This document shows, one piece after another, positions 11,864 through 23,668 of a stretch of DNA of 64,000 nucleotides. Below the pieces are notes generated by a model that was not told the DNA's origin, searched no databases, and saw only the letters and a list, made by a program, of their open reading frames with translations. The translations under genes and the position numbers were made by a program. Source of the DNA: Paralichthys olivaceus (taxonomy: Eukaryota; Chordata; Actinopteri; Pleuronectiformes; Paralichthyidae). Numbering within the stretch: the stretch's first letter is position 1; each line of letters starts with the position of its first letter. The stretch is taken from positions 4,798,463 to 4,862,462 of the forward strand of contig NC_091116.1 in assembly GCF_024713975.1 (NCBI RefSeq), in the 5' to 3' direction.

Positions 11864-13569
11864 GTCTGCATTGGTCTTTACAAAGTCAAACATTAATTGT
11901 ATGAAGGGAAAAATGCTAGAAGATGTGTCTTGTCTGTGAATCACTGAAGTTGTATTTAGTTGTACGAGCAGTGTGTTTGAGAACTGCTTCACATGTGTGT
12001 TGCATGGAGTCGACCAAGTTGCGTCACCTGTGTACAGGTATTGTAGTCCAGGATGATCGGAGTGGCCACTCCATTATGTTAGTGTTGTTGGATGTTGAAG
12101 ATGCTGTGTGCTTACTTGTGTGTTTGGGGTGGTTGTCTTGTTGAAACACACATTTGAAGGGTGTCTCCTCTTTGGCATAAGTCAACATGATGTCTTGAAG
12201 TATTGTGCTTGTGCCACCATGCTTCACAGTGTTCTGTGGTTTGAACAGTGTTGCCTTCATCACTCCACAAAATGTTGTGGTATTTTCCTTTAAGGAAAAT
12301 TGTAACCTTTTCAGCAGATGTTGATTTTTCAACAATTGGACTTTGCGTAGGTGTCATTTTGGTTATTGTTTGATTCATCTGAATGGTAGTGTACTGTTGT
12401 CTTCCACGTCTTTGTGGTTTTGGTTGCTATTTTAAAGGATTTGAGATGATTGAAGTTGAGCAGTTTGTACTTTTCTGGTTGTGTTGATACTTTTGAATCA
12501 AAGTATGCTGTTGTTTTGAACAATGACCCATGTTCCAGTGATTTTCAGACAAATGCACTAGAACTAGCATGTAGAACATTTGCTGCCTTGGTCCTTAAAT
12601 GACGGCCACCTGTTTGACTTGAGTAATAGAACTCCACACTGCTGTTCTTTTGAACACAATGACTGTTGTTGAAAGTGGTGAAATTGTGTTAGGGTTGTGT
12701 CTTGTCATGCCTCTGTCACAATAGAAAGGTGATTGTTCAGCCAGGAAAAGTCCCAGGTGAGTATGTTTCTATTCTTTTCTCTTCTCAAAAATCTATTGGG
12801 TGAACCTGCATGGTTTTCTAAATAGTAATTTAGTTTTGTGTAAGTCCAGTTTTTGTATGAATGCCACACAGTGTTTGCTAAATGAGACCCTTGATTGTTT
12901 TGACTGTCATACAGGGCCGATGAGGACAGCGGCTCACTGGTTATGTGGAGCGATGTTGTTTGAGGTAAGTAATGTATTAAGAGCAAATAGTCTGAATAAT
13001 CTGTACACACTGACGTTGTTAAAGTTGTAAAAACTAAAGACGACCACTTCTGTCCCCTTTCAGACATTGTACTGAAAGTCCTTGGTGGTGCGAGGGAACC
13101 ACATGGAAAATGGTGAGTTTGATCTAAAATAGATTATCAGCTTTTAAAGATTGTTGTTTAGCAGCAAGTAGGTATGTGTTCCTCCAGGTGAGCCATAAGT
13201 CCTGGTTACTGTATGTTAATGTGTTATTGTGTCTAGCAGGTTGTACTTCATGTGGACCTAAGAAACCTCTAAGCTGTTCCACCAGTGTTACTGAGGATCA
13301 ACAGTGGTAAGTGGTTGTACAGTTCAGTGTTTGTTCATTAAATCAAAAGAGACTTTATATTAATGTGTGTTTGTAAACTATGTCATGTGTTACAGGTTTG
13401 TTGAAGCACCTGGATTGTGTCACTGCTGGATTTGTGAGTAGATTTGAACAGTTATTGTTTGAATGTAGTTGATCTATTGCTGCTTGTTCCATGTGAGAAG
13501 TAGAGTTGTGTTCAAAGTAATAGCAGTGTGTTTTAAACAATATAATACAATAAAATAAAAGATAGCAGT
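11864..13569 (+). repeat. Left monomer L8 (type B2)
   Basis: This 1706-bp monomer has its Tc1 relic at 11812-12660. It is the counterpart of L5. GTAGTGTACTG near 12392 is a private T-to-A change. Confidence 0.9.
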
Positions 13570-15261
13570 GTCTGCATTGTTCTTTACAAAGTCAAACATT
13601 TATTGTATGAAGTGAAAAATGCTAGAAGATGTGTCTTGTCTGTGAATCACTGAAGTTGTATTTAGTTGTACAAGCAGTGTGTTTGAGAACAGCTTCACAT
13701 GTGTGTTGCATGGAGTCGACCAAGTTGCGTCACCTGTGTACAGGTATTGTAGTCCAGGATGATCGGAGTGGCCACTCCATTATGTTAGTGTTGTTGGATG
13801 TTGAAGATGCTGTGTGCTTACTTGTGTGTTTGGGGTGGTTGTCTTGTTGAAACACACATTTGAAGGGTGTCTCCTCTTTGGCATAAGGCAACACAATGTC
13901 TTGAAGTATTGTGCCTGTGCCATCATGCTTCACAGTGTTCTGTGGTTTGAACAGTGTTGCCTTCATCACTCCACAAAATGTTGTGGTATTGTCCTTTAAG
14001 GAAAATTGTAACCTCTTCAGCACATGTTGATTTTTCAACAATTGGACTTTGCGTAGGTGTCATTTTGGTTATTGTTTGATTCATCTGAATGGTAGTGTTC
14101 TGTTGTCTTCCACGTCTTTGTGGTTTTGGTTGCTATTTTAAAGGATTTGAGATGATTGAAGTTGAGCGGTTTGTACTTTTCTGGTTTTTTGATACTTTTG
14201 AATCAAAGTATGCTGTTGTTGTGAACAATGACCCATGTTCCAGTGATTTTCAGAGAAATGCACTAGAACTAGCATGTAGAACATTTGCTGCCTTGGTCCT
14301 TAAATGAGGGCCACCTGTTTGACTTGAGTAATAGAACTCCACACTGCTGTTCTTTTGAACACAATGACTGTTGTTGAAAGTGGTGAAATTGTGTTAGGGT
14401 TGTGTCTTGTCATGCCTCTGTCACAATAGAAAGGTGATTGTTCAGCCAGGAAAAGTCCCAGGTGAGTATGTTTCTATTCTTTTCTCTTCTCAAAAATCTA
14501 TTGGGTGAACCTGCATGGTTTTCTAAATAGTAATTTAGTTTTGTGTAAGTCCAGTTTTTGTATGAATGCCACACAGTGTTTGCTAAATGAGACCCTTGAT
14601 TGTTTTGACTGTCATACAGGGCCGATGAGGACAGCGGCTCACTGGTTATGTGGAGCGATGTTGTTTGAGGTAAGTAATGTATTAAGAGCAAATAGTCTGA
14701 ATAATCTGTACACACTGACGTTGTTAAAGTTGTAAAAACTAAAGACGACCACTTCTGTCCCCTTTCAGACATTGTACTGAAAGTCCTTGGTGGTGCGAGG
14801 GAACCACATGGAAAATGGTGAGTTTGATCTAAAATAGATTATCAGCTTTTAAAGATTGTTGTTTAGCAGCAAGTAGGTATGTGTTCCTCCAGGTGAGCCA
14901 TAAGTCCTGGTTACTGTATGTTAATGTGTTATTGTGTCTAGCAGGTTGTACTTCATGTGGACCTAAGAAACCTCTAAGCTGTTCCACCAGTGTTACTGAG
15001 GATCAACAGTGGTAAGTGGTTGTACAGTTCAGTGTTTGTTCATTAAATCAAAAGAGACTTTATATTAATGTGTGTTTGTAAACCATGTCATGTGTTACAG
15101 GTTTGTTGAAGCACCTGGATTGTGTCACTGCTGGATTTGTGAGTAGATTTGAACAGTTATTGTTTGAATGTATTTGATCTATTGCTGCTTGTTCCATGTG
15201 AGATGTAGAGTTGTGTTCAGAATAATAGCAGTGTGTTAATAAAAAAAAAAAAGATAGCAGT
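13570..15261 (+). repeat. Left monomer L9 (A/B hybrid)
   Basis: This 1692-bp monomer has its Tc1 relic at 13505-14365. It starts as type A (ACAAGCAG, TTTTTTGATAC, AAATGAGGG near 14302). After segment 3 it carries B-type GTGAGTTTGATCTAAAATAG and GCAAGTAGG. The switch lies between about 14310 and 14820. Confidence 0.9.
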
Positions 15262-16954
15262 GTCTGCATTGGTCTTTACAAAGTCAAACATTAATTGTAT
15301 GAAGGGAAAAATGCTAGAAGATGTGTCTTGTCTGTGAATCACTGAAGTTGTATTTAGTTGTACGAGCAGTGTGTTTGAGAACTGCTTCACATGTGTGTTG
15401 CATGGAGTCGACCAAGTTGCGTCACCTGTGTACAGGTATTGTAGTCCAGGATGATCGGAGTGGCCACTCCATTATGTTAGTGTTGTTGGATGTTGAAGAT
15501 GCTGTGTGCTTACTTGTGTGTTTGGGGTGGTTGTCTTGTTGAAACACACATTTGAAGGGTGTCTCCTCTTTGGCATAAGTCAACATGATGTCTTGAAGTA
15601 TTGTGCTTGTGCCACCATGCTTCACAGTGTTCTGTGGTTTGAACAGTGTTGCCTTCATCACTCCACAAAATGTTGTGGTATTTTCCTTTAAGGAAAATTG
15701 TAACCTTTTCAGCAGATGTTGATTTTTCAACAATTGGACTTTGCGTAGGTGTCATTTTGGTTATTGTTTGATTCATCTGAATGGTAGTGTTCTGTTGTCT
15801 TCCACGTCTTTGTGGTTTTGGTTGCTATTTTAAAGGATTTGAGATGATTGAAGTTGAGCAGTTTGTACTTTTCTGGTTGTGTTGATACTTTTGAATCAAA
15901 GTATGCTGTTGTTTTGAACAATGACCCATGTTCCAGTGATTTTCAGACAAATGCACTAGAACTAGCATGTAGAACATTTGCTGCCTTGGTCCTTAAATGA
16001 CGGCCACCTGTTTGACTTGAGTAATAGAACTCCACACTGCTGTTCTTTTGAACACAATGACTGTTGTTGAAAGTGGTGAAATTGTGTTAGGGTTGTGTCT
16101 TGTCATGCCTCTGTCACAATAGAAAGGTGATTGTTCAGCCAGGAAAAGTCCCAGGTGAGTATGTTTCTATTCTTTTCTCTTCTCAAAAATCTATTGGGTG
16201 AACCTGCATGGTTTTCTAAATAGTAATTTAGTTTTGTGTAAGTCCAGTTTTTGTATGAATGCCATACAGTGTTTGCTAAATGAGACCCTTGATTGTTTTG
16301 ACTGTCATACAGGGCCGATGAGGACAGCGGCTCACTGGTTATGTGGAGCGATGTTGTTTGAGGTAAGTAATGTATTAAGAGCAAATAGTCTGAATAATCT
16401 GTACACACTGACGTTGTTAAAGTTGTAAAAACTAAAGACGACCACTTCTGTCCCCTTTCAGACATTGTACTGAAAGTCCTTGGTGGTGCGAGGGAACCAC
16501 ATGGAAAATGGTGAGTTTGATCTAAAATAGATTATCAGCTTTTAAAGATTGTTGTTTAGCAGCAAGTAGGTATGTGTTCCTCCAGGTGAGCCATAAGTCC
16601 TGGTTACTGTATGTTAATGTGTTATTGTGTCTAGCAGGTTGTACTTCATGTGGACCTAAGAAACCTCTAAGCTGTTCCACCAGTGTTACTGAGGATCAAC
16701 AGTGGTAAGTGGTTGTACAGTTCAGTGTTTGTTCATTAAATCAAAAGAGACTTTATATTAATGTGTGTTTGTAAACCATGTCATGTGTTACAGGTTTGTT
16801 GAAGCACCTGGATTGTGTCACTGCTGGATTTGTGAATAGATTTGAACAGTTATTGTTTGAATGTATTTGATCTATTGCTGCTTGTTCCATGTGAGATGTA
16901 GAGTTGTGTTCAGAATAATAGCAGTGTGTTAATAAAAAAATAAAAGATAGCAGT
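15262..16954 (+). repeat. Left monomer L10 (type B2-like)
   Basis: This 1693-bp monomer has its Tc1 relic at 15210-16058. Private marks are GCCATACAG near 16262, GTGAATAG near 16834 and a linker of A7-T-A4 instead of A12. The donor after segment 6 is mutated (GTGAAT). Confidence 0.9.
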
Positions 16955-18663
16955 GTCTGCATTGGTCTTTAAAATGTCAAACATTAATTGTATGAAGGGA
17001 AAAATGCTAGAAGATGTGTCTTGTCTGTGAATCACTGAAGTTGTATTTAGTTGTACGAGCAGTGTGTTTGAGAACAGCTTCACATGTGTGTTGCATGGAG
17101 TCGACCAAGTTGCGTCACCTGTGTACAGGTATTGTAGTCCAGGATGATCGGAGTGGCCACTCCATAATGTTAGTGTTGTTGGATGTTGAAGATGCTGTGT
17201 GCTTACTTGTGTGTTTGGGGTGGTTGTCTCGTTGAAACACACATTTGAAGGGTGTCTCCTCTTTGGCATAAGTCAACATGATGTTTTGAAGTATTGTGCT
17301 TGTGCCACCATGCTTCACAGTGTTCTGTGGTTTGAACAGTGTTGCCTTCATCACTCCACAAAATGTTGTGGTATTGTCCTTTAAGGAAAATTGTAACCTT
17401 TTCAGCAGATGTTGATTTTTCAACAATGGGACTTTGTGTAGGTGTCATTTTGGGTATTGTTTGATTCATCTGAATGGTAGTGTTCTGTTGTCTTCCACGT
17501 CTTTGTGGTTTTGGTTGCTATTTTAAAGGATTTGAGATGATTGAAGTTGAGCAGTTTGTACTTTTCTGGTTGTGTTGATACTTTTGAATCAAAGTATGCT
17601 GTTGTTTTGAACAATGACCCATGTTCCAGTGATTTTCAGACAAATGCACTAGAACTAGCATGTAGAACATTTGCTGCCTTGGTCCTTAAATGAGGGCCAC
17701 CTGTTTGACTTGAGTAATAGAACTCCACACTGCTGTTATTTTGAACACAATGACTGTTGTTGAAAGTGGTGAAATTGTGTTAGGGTTCTGTCTTGTCATG
17801 CCTCTGTCACAATAGAAAGGTGATTGTTCAGCCAGGAAAAGTCCCAGGTGAGTATGTTTCTATTCTTTTCTCTTCTCAAAAATCTATTGGGTGAACCTGC
17901 ATGGTTTTCTAAATAGTAATTTAGTTTTGTGTAAGTCCAGTTTTTGTATGAATGCCACACAGAGTTTGCTAAATGAGACCCTTGATTGTTTTGTCTGTCA
18001 TACAGGGCCGATGAGGACAGCGGCTCACTCGTTAGGTGGAGCGATGTTGTTTGAGGTAAGTAATGTATTAAGAGCAAATCGTCTGAATAATCTGTACACA
18101 CTGACGTTGTTAAAAATAAAGACGACCACTTCTTTCCTCTTTCAGACATTGTACTGAAAGTCCTTGGTGGTGGGAGGGAACCACATGGAAAATGGTGAGT
18201 TTGATCTAAAATAGATTATCAGCTTTTAAAGATTGTTGTTTAGCAGCAAGTAGGTATGTGTTCCTCCAGGTGAGCCATAAGTCCTGGTTACTGTATGTCC
18301 TTCATGTGTTTCAGGTGTTATTGTGTCTACCAGGTTGTACTTCATGTGGACCTAAGAAACCTCTAAGCTGTTCCACCAGTGTTACTGAGGATCAACAGTG
18401 GTAAGTGGTTGTACAGTTCAGTGTTTGTTCATTAAATCAAAAGAGACTTTATATTAATGTGTGTTTGTAAACCATGTCATGTGTTACAGGTTTGTTGAAG
18501 CACCTGGATTGTGTCACTGCTGGATTTGTGAGTAGATTTGAACAGTTATTGTTTGAATGTAGTTGATCTATTGCTGCTTGTTCCATGTGAGAAGTAGAGT
18601 TGTGTTCAAAGTAATAGCAGTGTGTTTTAAACAATATAATACAATAAAATAAAAGATAGCAGT
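16955..18663 (+). repeat. Left monomer L11 (B1-like, divergent, shares right-array variants)
   Basis: This 1709-bp monomer has its Tc1 relic at 16903-17751. Segment 2 reads CTCACTCGTTAGGTGGAG, the form seen in several right-array monomers (for example R3, R7, R8 and R12), where other left monomers read CTCACTGGTTATGTGGAG. It keeps CCTTCATGTGTTTCAG before segment 5. The 10 bp AGTTGTAAAA between segments 2 and 3 is missing (GTTAAAAATAAAG). Confidence 0.9.
17798..18527 (+). pseudogene. Ghost gene fragment in monomer L11, best-preserved left splice set
   Basis: This copy keeps a strong acceptor before segment 5, TTCATGTGTTTCAG ending at 18314. Segment 5 is therefore bounded as 18315-18400 (86 bp, 28 codons plus 2 bases). 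Segment 6 is 18490-18527. Segment 3 gives the GGGREPHGKW form. The two stops (TAG at codon 6, TGA near the end of segment 2) are still present. It shows that the weak acceptor in most other left monomers is a secondary loss. Confidence 0.45.
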
Positions 18664-20364
18664 GTCTGCATTGTTCTTTACAAAGTCAAACATTTATTGT
18701 ATGAAGTAAAAAATGCTAGATGTGTCTTGTCTGTGAATCATTGAAGTTGTATTTAGTTGTACAAGCAGTGTGTTTGAGAACAGCTTCACATGTGTGTTGC
18801 ATGGAGTCGACCAAGTTGCGTCACCTGTGTACAGGTATTGTAGTCCAGGATGATCGGAGTGGCCACTCCATAATGTTAGTGTTGTTGGATGTTGAAGATG
18901 CTGTGTGCTTACTTGTGTGTTTGGGGTGGTTGTCTTGTTGAAACACACATTTGAAGGGTGTCTCCTCTTTGGCATAAGGCAACACAATGTCTTGAGGTAT
19001 TGTGACTGTGCCATCATGCTTCACAGTGTTCTGTGGTTTGAACAGTGTTGCCTTCATCACTCCACAAAATGTTGTGGTATTGTCCTTTAAGGAAAATTGT
19101 AACCTCTTCAGCACATGTTGATTTTTCAACAATTGGACTTTGCGTAGGTGTCATTTTGGTTATTGTTTGATTCATCTGAATGGTAGTGTTCTGTTGTCTT
19201 CCACGTCTTTGTGGTTTTGGTTGCTATTTTAAAGGATTTGAGATGATTGAAGTTGAGCGGTTAGTACTTTTCTGGTTTTTTGATACTTTTGAATCAAAGT
19301 ATGCTGTTGTTGTGAACAATGACCCATGTTCCAGTGATTTTCAGAGAAATGCACTAGAACTAGCATGTAGAACATTTGCTGCCTTGGTCCTTAAATGAGG
19401 GCCACCTGTTTGACTTGAGTAATAGAACTCCACACTGCTGTTCTTTTGAACACAATGACTGTTGTTGAAAGTGGTGAAATTGTGTTAGGGTTCTGTCTTG
19501 TCATGCCTCTGTCACAATAGAAAGGTGATTGTTCAGCCAGGAAAAGTCCCAGGTGAGTATGTTTCTATTCTTTTCTCTTCTCAAAAATCTATTGGGTGAA
19601 CCTGCATGGTTTTCTAAATAGTAATTTAGTTTTGTGTAAGTCCAGTTTTTGTATGAATGCCACACAGTGTTTGCTAAATGAGACCCTTGATTGTTTTGAC
19701 TGTCATACAGGGCCGATGAGGACAGTGGCTCACTGGTTATGTGGAGCGATGTTGTTTGAGGTAAGTAATGTATTAAGAGCAAATAGTCTGAATAATCTGT
19801 ACACACTGACGTTGTTAAAGTTGTAAAAACTAAAGACGACCACTTCTGTCCCCTTTCAGACATTGTACTGAAAGTCCTTGGTGGTGCGAGGGAACCACAT
19901 GGAAAATGGTGAGTGTGATTTAAAATAGTTATTGAGCTTTTAAAGATTGTTGTTTAGCAGCAAATAGGTATGTGTTCCTCCAGGTGAGCCATAAGTCCTG
20001 GTTACTGTATGTTAATGTGTTATTGTGTCTAGCAGGTTGTACTTCATGTGGACCTAAGAAACCTCTAAGCTGTTCCACCAGTGTTACTGAGGATCAACAG
20101 TGGTAAGTGGTTGTACAGTTCAGTGTTTGTTCATTAAATCAAAAGAGACTTTATATTAATGTGTGTTTGTAAACCATGTCATGTGTTACAGGTTTGTTGA
20201 AGCACCTGGATTGTGTCACTGCTGGATTTGTGAGTAGATTTGAACAGTTATTGGTTTGAATGTAGTTGATCTATTGCTGCTTGTTCCATGTGAGATGTAG
20301 AGTTGTGTTCAAAATAATAGCAGTGTGTTAATAAAAAATAAATAAATAAATAAAAGATAGCAGT
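18664..20364 (+). repeat. Left monomer L12 (type A)
   Basis: This 1701-bp monomer has its Tc1 relic at 18599-19456. GAAGA is lost near 18718 (GCTAGATGTG). Private changes are CTTGAGGTATTGTGACTG near 18991 and ATTGGTTTGAATG near 20251. The linker has become TAAAAAATAAATAAATAAATAAAAG. Confidence 0.9.
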
Positions 20365-21448
20365 GTCTGCATTGGTCTTTACAAAGTCAAACATTAATTG
20401 TATGAAGGGAAAAATGCTAGAAGATGTGTCTTGTCTGTGAATCACTGAAGTTGTATTTAGTTGTACGAGCAGTGTGTTTGAGAACTGCTTCACATGTGTG
20501 TTGCATGGAGTTGACCAAGTTGCGTCACCTGTGTACACGTATTGTAGTCCAGGATGATCGGAGTGGCCACTCCATTATGTTAGTGTTGTTGGATGTTGAA
20601 GATGCTGCGTGCTTCTATGTCATTGTGGTTTTGGTTGCTATTTTAAAGGATTTGAGATGATTGAAGTTGAGCGGTTAGTAGTTTTCTGGTTGTCTTGATA
20701 CTTTTGAATCAAAGTATGCTGTTGTTGTGAACAATGACCCATGTTCCAGTGATTTTCAGACAAATGCACTAGAACTAGCATGTAGAACATTTGCTGCCTT
20801 GGTCCTTAAATGACGGCCACCTGTTTGACTTGAGTAATAGAACTCCACACTGCTGTTCTTTTGAACACAATGACTGTTGTTGAAAGTGGTGAAATTGTGT
20901 TAGGGTTGTGTCTTGTCATGCCTCTGTCACAATAGAAAGGTGATTGTTCAGCCAGGAAAAGTCCCAGGTGAGTATGTTTCTATTCTTTTCTCTTCTCAAA
21001 AATCTATTGGGTAAACTTGCTGCACTTGCTAACTAGGTGTGTGTCCCTCCATGTGAGCCATAACTCCATTTCCTTCATGTGTTTCAGGTGTTATTGTGTC
21101 TACCAGGTTGTACTTCATGTGGACCTAAGAAACCTCTAAGCTGTTTCACCAGTGTTACTGAGGATCAACAGTGGTAAGTGTTTGTACAGTTCAGTGTTTG
21201 TTCATTAAATCAAAAGAGACTTTATATTAATGTGTGTTTGTAAACCATGTCATGTGTTACAGGTTTGTTGAAGCACCTGGATTGTGTCACTGCTGGAATT
21301 GATAGTAGATTTGAACAGTTATGGTTTGAATGTAGTTGATCTATTGCAGCTTGTTCCATGTGAGATGTAGAGTTGTGTTGAAAATAATAGCAGTGTGTTG
21401 TAAACAAAATAATAAAATAAAATAAAAGATATTGTCTGCATTGTTCTT
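20365..21448 (+). repeat. Left monomer L13, shortened, cut by L2 insertion
   Basis: Two internal deletions are seen. The transposase core is gone: after GATGCTGCGTGCTTCTATGTC near 20620 the sequence passes straight to TTGTGGTTTTGG. Segments 2 and 3 are also gone, the sequence passing from AATCTATTGGGTAAAC to TGCTAACTAGG near 21035. Its Tc1 relic is 20302-20871 (570 bp). The next Tc1 TIR starts at 21372, and array sequence ends after GCATTGTTCTT at 21448, where L2 sequence begins. The same short monomer borders the other two L2 copies (34391-35457 and 63238 onward). Confidence 0.85.
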
Positions 21449-23668
21449 AATTACGTCAATTGTGGACGGAAATTCTATTACAGTCGATGTTTATCCGACA
21501 AAACTGTTCACAAATTTAAAGAACTGCTCCCCTCCTCACTTCCCTCTCAGCCATGTCTCAGTACAATACAAGAAGATTATCAAAACCTTACTCCCACACT
21601 AGTTGATAACTTTGTAAATAGTACTGCAGCCTCACTAAAAACAGCACTTGAAGCTGTCGCCCCATTCAAAAAGAAGAAACTAAGTCAGAGGAGATTAGCT
21701 CCGTGGTATAATTCCCAAACGCGCGTTCTAAAACAGACATCGCGGAAGCTAGAAAGGAAGTGGCGTTCCACCAATCGCCAAGACTTCCAGCTAGCCTGGA
21801 AGAGTAGCCTTATAAATTACAAAAAAGCACTTAGAAATGCCCAAACCTCTTATTATTCATTACTAATAGAAGAAAATAGGAACAACCCCAGGTTCCTCTT
21901 CAGCACTGTAGCCAGGCTGACAGAAAGTCACACCTCTACTGACCCATCTATTCCTCTAGATGTGAGAAGCAATGACTTCATGAGGTTGTTCACTAATGAA
22001 ATTACAACCATCAGGGATAAAATCCACCACCTCCTCCCAGTGAATAACACTGATACATTGTCTGGTCCTGAAACCATAGCACCAGATTTATGTCTAAACA
22101 AATTTTACTCGATTGACCTTCCTGAACTGACCTCGTTAGTTTCATCATCTAAACCAACTACTTGTCAGCTGGACTCTGTTTCAACTAGAATTTTTAAAGA
22201 AGTCCTACCCCTAATTGACCGTTCCATTTTAAATCAGATTAATATGTCTTTGCTAACGGGCTACGTACCACAGGCTTTTAAGGTAGCCGTTATTAAACCT
22301 CTGCTTGAAAAGCCTACGCTTGATCCAGAGGTTTTAGCTAACTGTAGACCCATATCCAACCTGCCCTTCATTTCCAAAATCCTAGAAAAAGCCGTTGCTA
22401 ACCAGCTGTGTGGTTCCTTAGATAGTAACGGTTTATTGGAAAAATTTGAGTCAGGATTTAGAACCCATCACAGCACAGAAACAGCACTATTGAAAGTCAC
22501 CAATGACCTTCTTATGGCATCAGATGATGGACTTGTCTCTGTCCTCGTCTTGTTGGACCTTAGTGCAGCCTTTGACACAATAGATCATAAGATTCTGCTA
22601 CAGAGATTAGAACAACATATAGGAATTAAAGGAACAGCACTACACTGGTTTAAATCATATTTATCAAATAGATTCCAATTTGTTAATGTTAACAATGACT
22701 AGTCCATGCACATGCAAGTTAATCATGGAGTTCCACAAGGTTCTGTCCTTGGACCAATGCTCTTCACCTTATATATGCTCCCCTTAGGCAACATTATCAG
22801 ACAGCACCACATACAATTCCACTGCTATCCAGACGACACCCAATTGTATATTTCCATGAAGCATGATGAATCTAATCGCTTATTTCAACTTCAGGAATGT
22901 CTCAAAGATATCAAGGCGTGGATGACCCAAAATGTTCTACTTTTAAACTCAGACAAAACTGAGGTTGTTGTAATTGACCCTAAACATCTCAGAGAAACAC
23001 TGTCTGAGCAGATAGTCACTTTGGATGGTGTCAGTCTGGCTTCCAGCTCCACTGTGTGGAACCTTGGAGTGTTGTTCGACCAAGACATGTCATTTGACCC
23101 CCATATTAAACTAGTGTCTAGGATGGCTTTTTTCCATCTGCGCAATATTACCAAAATTAGAAACATCCTGTCTAAGCAGGATGCTGAAAAACCAGTCCAC
23201 GTGTTTGTAACCTCTAGATTATATTACTGCAACTCTCTATTAGCAGGATGCTCCATGAAGACTGTTAAAAGTCTCCAGTTGGTCCAAAATGCTGCAGCAC
23301 GAGTGCTGACAGGAACTAGAAGGAGAGATCATATCACTCCTGTCTTAGCTTCCTTACATTGGCTCCCGGTAAAATTTAGAATAGAATTCAAGATCCTGCT
23401 CCTCACTTTTAAAGCCCTCAACAATCACGCCCCTTCATATATCAAAGAGCTGATAACACCTTATTATCCAAGTAGATCACTTTGTTCCCAAAACACAGGC
23501 TCTCTAGTGGTTCCAAGAGTCTGTAAGAGTAGAGCAGGAGGTAGAACATTTAGCTACCAGGCTCCTCTCCTGTGGAACCAGCTCCCACTCTGGGTTCGGG
23601 AGGCAGACACTGTCTCAGCATTTAAAGTAAAACTAAAAACCTTCCTCTTTGACAAAGCCTATAGTTAG
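21449..23668 (+). pseudogene. L2 ORF2 fragment: reverse transcriptase with one stop codon
   Basis: The frame is open from the 5' junction through [17 protein letters not shown] (post-endonuclease linker) into the RT domain, then to DKAYS at 23668. RT landmarks are [15 protein letters not shown] (motif A) at about 22540-22590, [13 protein letters not shown] just after the stop, and the active-site motif near 22827. That motif reads CYPDD instead of YADD. A TAG at 22700-22702 replaces the Tyr codon found in copy 2 (NNDYSMH). The C-terminal region has [20 protein letters not shown] and LASLHWLPV, typical of the L2/CR1 group. The protein would copy LINE RNA into DNA at the target site, but the stop and the YPDD change make this copy inactive. 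Confidence 0.9.

Larger units (their letters stand above)
1..21448 (+). repeat. Left tandem array of ~1.7 kb monomers with a 3-monomer higher-order repeat
   Basis: Thirteen head-to-tail monomers start at 1, 1693, 3399, 5091, 6774, 8480, 10172, 11864, 13570, 15262, 16955, 18664 and 20365, each opening with GTCTGCATTG. Spacings are 1692, 1706, 1692, 1683, 1706, 1692, 1692, 1706, 1692, 1693, 1709 and 1701 bp. Variants sort the monomers into A (VVQAV frame, TTTTTTGATAC tract), B1 (ATGTTTTGAAG) and B2 (ATGTCTTGAAG). The order is A B2 A B1 B2 A B1 B2 A B2 B1-like A short. The A-B1-B2 trimer repeats at 3399-8479 (5081 bp) and 8480-13569 (5090 bp). The array stops where an L2 LINE begins. Monomers nearest the edge (16955 onward) are the most divergent, as is usual at satellite edges. 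Confidence 0.95.

Noticed and set aside
1-21448. CRISPR-like array
   Set aside because: The repeats are 1.7 kb long with no short repeat/spacer alternation, and the context is eukaryotic.
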